From assembly GCA_038250235.1 (NCBI GenBank), contig JBBSCO010000094.1, forward strand, positions 1 through 7,365: a DNA stretch of 7,365 bases, written 5' to 3'. Source of the DNA: JAAUTS01 sp038250235. Its GTDB lineage: Bacteria; Verrucomicrobiota; Verrucomicrobiia; Methylacidiphilales; JAAUTS01. Position 1 is the first letter of the stretch, and each line of letters starts with the position of its first letter. Below the pieces are notes generated by a model. It was not told the origin of the DNA. It saw only the letters and a list, made by a program, of their open reading frames with translations, and ran no database searches. Below are positions 5,998 through 7,365 of this stretch, piece after piece. Position numbers and translations under genes: made by a program.

Positions 5998-7104
5998 TTA
6001 TTCGTCGGCAGAAGGCTTCAGGTTTAATTCATAGCGTGTGCTGTGTCCGCCGCCCAAGGTTACAAAAACCCCCATTTTCACCAATTCCTGCAAGTCACGT
6101 GTAGCCGTGGCCCTCGAGGTTTTTACAATGGAAATGTATTTCCGAGCATTCATACCTCCCTCAAAACCATCAGGGCCTTCTTCCAGCATGCGGCGCACTA
6201 TTCGCACTTGCCGTTCATTCAAATTGCTTTTATGACGATCAAAGAATTTTGTTTTTTGTAAAATGAAGTTTATCTGTTGTTCGGTTTCTATTTGCGCTTC
6301 AAGCACCATGTTAATGAAATAGTGTGTCCACTGGGTGACCTCATTGGATTTTTGCGTCGCTTCCAGAGCATCATAATAGGCATTTTTATTTGCTTCGATG
6401 GTTCGCGAGATGCTGAGCATGGCGGGACGCTTTAAGCCTTGCGAGATTGCTTTTTCAGAAATAGCCCGCCCGATACGTCCGTTTCCATCCTCAAACGGGT
6501 GGATACTTTCAAAGTATAAATGTGCGATGGCCGACCGTAGTGGAGCATGCCTGATTTCACCTTCGCTGGCATTGAACCATTGAATGAATTTAGCCATCTC
6601 CTTTGGAACATCCGCAGAAGGAGGAGCTTTAAAATGAATTTTTTGCCGTCCGATAGGGTCAGAAGCAACTTGCATGGGCTCTGCGTTTTCCCTCCATTTG
6701 CCTACAGCAATTCCCCCCCCCTTTATCAGCATACCATGCCAAGAGAAAAGGGTTTCTGCGTTTAAGGGCTTTTGCCATGTTTCACGCAGGGCTACCATCA
6801 GTTCAGCGACTCCCGCCGAAGCATCATCTTTAACTGTTTCCAGAGTGGCGTTGAGGCCGAGACGATTTCGGATGGAGGATTTTACGTCAGGTCGGCTCAG
6901 ATATTCTCCCTCGATCTCGGACGTTTTGATGGCTTCCGCAATCATGATGTCCACAATGGTTTCAGTTTGGACACCTTCTGGGAGGCCCTTTAGAATACCT
7001 CTGACTTGTCCCGATTTGTCGGCAAAAGCCAGCAACGCTCCTTCCAACTCGGTCAGGTCATAGCGAAATTGTGGCCAGTCTTGGAGTTGCCAATTATAAC
7101 TCAT
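5998..7104 (-). CDS. Fic family AMP-transferase with DUF4172 N-terminus and winged-helix C-terminus
   Basis: 368 aa cytoplasmic protein, full length for this family. Fic enzymes transfer AMP (less often other nucleotide moieties) from ATP to hydroxyl side chains of target proteins. The N-terminal DUF4172-like domain (about 3-85, starting YNWQLQDWPQF) contains the inhibitory motif [S/T]xxxE[G/N] as T61-S-E-I-E65-G66, making it a class II Fic whose E65 should block productive ATP binding. The Fic core spans about 95-265; its flap is near IHFKAPP (156-162) and the complete catalytic motif HPFEDGNGRIGR is at 202-213 with H202 as base. A winged-helix domain (about 294-362, NERQVRIVRRML ... TSRATATRDLQELVKMG) suggests DNA binding or autoregulation. 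No antitoxin partner gene is adjacent. Codons 128-131 contain a G9 run. The coding region looks more AT-rich than ruv, a possible sign of transfer. The ATG at 7104 begins the conserved N-terminus. Confidence 0.93.
   Translation of the reverse strand: MSYNWQLQDWPQFRYDLTELEGALLAFADKSGQVRGILKGLPEGVQTETIVDIMIAEAIKTSEIEGEYLSRPDVKSSIRNRLGLNATLETVKDDASAGVAELMVALRETWQKPLNAETLFSWHGMLIKGGGIAVGKWRENAEPMQVASDPIGRQKIHFKAPPSADVPKEMAKFIQWFNASEGEIRHAPLRSAIAHLYFESIHPFEDGNGRIGRAISEKAISQGLKRPAMLSISRTIEANKNAYYDALEATQKSNEVTQWTHYFINMVLEAQIETEQQINFILQKTKFFDRHKSNLNERQVRIVRRMLEEGPDGFEGGMNARKYISIVKTSRATATRDLQELVKMGVFVTLGGGHSTRYELNLKPSADE
6713..6721 (-). repeat. Nine-base mononucleotide run (G9 on coding strand) in fic
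   Basis: AAG-GGG-GGG-GGA encodes K128-G129-G130-G131, so nine G occur in a row on the coding strand (C9 on the plus strand). By direct translation, loss of one G gives KGGELL then a stop (133 aa). Gain of one G gives a stop 17 codons after the glycines (148 aa). Both products lack the catalytic motif at 202-213. Such tracts are typical slippage sites in phase-variable genes, but a sequencing or assembly length error is also possible. Confidence 0.85.
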
Positions 7105-7177
7105 GAGACGACTATATCCCGTGATCGCCTCAGAAAAAGGATAATTATGAGGCGTTCAAGCGTTTTGATCGTCTCAT
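7103..7177. promoter_or_regulatory. Four-half-site operator-like array and candidate -10 over the fic start
   Basis: Four copies of TGAGRCGW alternate in orientation: TGAGACGA (7104-7111, plus), TGAGGCGA (7132-7125, minus), TGAGGCGT (7148-7155, plus) and TGAGACGA (7176-7169, minus). Gaps are 13, 15 and 13 bases, so neighbouring centres are 21, 23 and 21 bp apart, about two helical turns. The whole array is symmetric about position 7140. The first half-site overlaps the fic start codon. A candidate -10, TATAGT on the minus strand (7116-7111), ends 6 bases before the ATG; the -35 is poor. A bound regulator, perhaps Fic itself through its winged helix, would cover the promoter. Confidence 0.6.
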
Positions 7178-7213
7178 TCCGGGTTTGAGGCACAATTGAA
7201 ATGGACTGGTCTG

Positions 7214-7298
7214 GGGCAGGCTTCCACCCGGTTTTGCTCGTCGGTTAGCCCGAAAGCTTTCGGGGCGCTCTGTTACCGCCTTGGTAGGAAGCCTGCCC
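7214..7298. repeat. 85-bp nested palindrome near the right end
   Basis: Outer perfect 12-bp inverted arms GGGCAGGCTTCC (7214-7225) and GGAAGCCTGCCC (7287-7298) enclose a perfect 16-bp palindrome CCCGAAAGCTTTCGGG (7249-7264). Both are centred on 7256, so the unit can fold as one cruciform or RNA hairpin with an internal bubble. It encodes nothing. It could be a dispersed palindromic repeat, a MITE remnant, or a structured RNA or terminator of the gene to the right; the sequence alone does not decide. The remaining 7299-7365 shows no supported gene; a minus-strand frame is open from the edge to about 7321 and could be a gene end. Confidence 0.6.
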
Positions 7299-7365
7299 GA
7301 GCCCGGCAGCACCTCGTTTTATCTGCAAGGCCCAACTACAAAAACGTGGGCGAAAGGGGGCTTAC

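Noticed and set aside
5998..7104. Fic protein as a toxin of a classic two-gene toxin-antitoxin pair
   Set aside because: The inhibitory motif is inside the same protein (class II) and no small antitoxin frame is adjacent.

Overview
This 7.4 kb window looks like a chromosomal segment of a Gram-negative bacterium with roughly balanced base composition. The RuvC wording around E67 (a K-I-I-Y-V-Q-S run), the large Wzz/BY-kinase polysaccharide gene and the near absence of Shine-Dalgarno sequences point weakly to Verrucomicrobiota or a related PVC lineage. That assignment is a recollection-based guess, not a demonstration.

Layout. (1) 1-2728, plus strand: the 3' part of an unrecognised gene, possibly a degenerate PD-(D/E)XK-like protein, followed after 9 bp by a 694-aa polysaccharide co-polymerase fused to a bacterial tyrosine kinase (GumC/Wzc type). 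The two are probably co-transcribed. (2) 2729-3079: a gene-free gap that ends in a pair of inverted REP-type palindromes. (3) 3080-5360, minus strand: the Holliday-junction cluster ruvC-ruvA-ruvB. ruvC and ruvA overlap by ATGA, whereas ruvA and ruvB are separated by a 105-bp element with TTAA-bounded inverted ends that supplies the ruvA stop codon. (4) 5451-5783, plus strand: a small predicted exported protein, divergent from ruvC across a 90-bp shared promoter region. (5) 5998-7104, minus strand: a 368-aa Fic AMP-transferase of the DUF4172-Fic-winged-helix type, complete and predicted autoinhibited. Its coding strand carries a G9 run upstream of the catalytic motif. (6) 7103-7298: a four-half-site operator-like array over the fic start, then a nested 85-bp palindrome. 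The remaining bases to the window end hold no gene I can support.

How it works together. RuvA, RuvB and RuvC form one branch-migration and resolution machine. The polysaccharide gene is a separate export function. The fic locus looks like a self-contained accessory unit: a toxin-like or signalling enzyme with its own DNA-binding-type C-terminus, a symmetric array over its start, and a homopolymer that could switch it off by slippage. The three genes with their own promoter region (ruvC, the small exported protein, fic) each have a -10-like hexamer exactly 6 nt before the ATG and no Shine-Dalgarno, which suggests leaderless transcripts.
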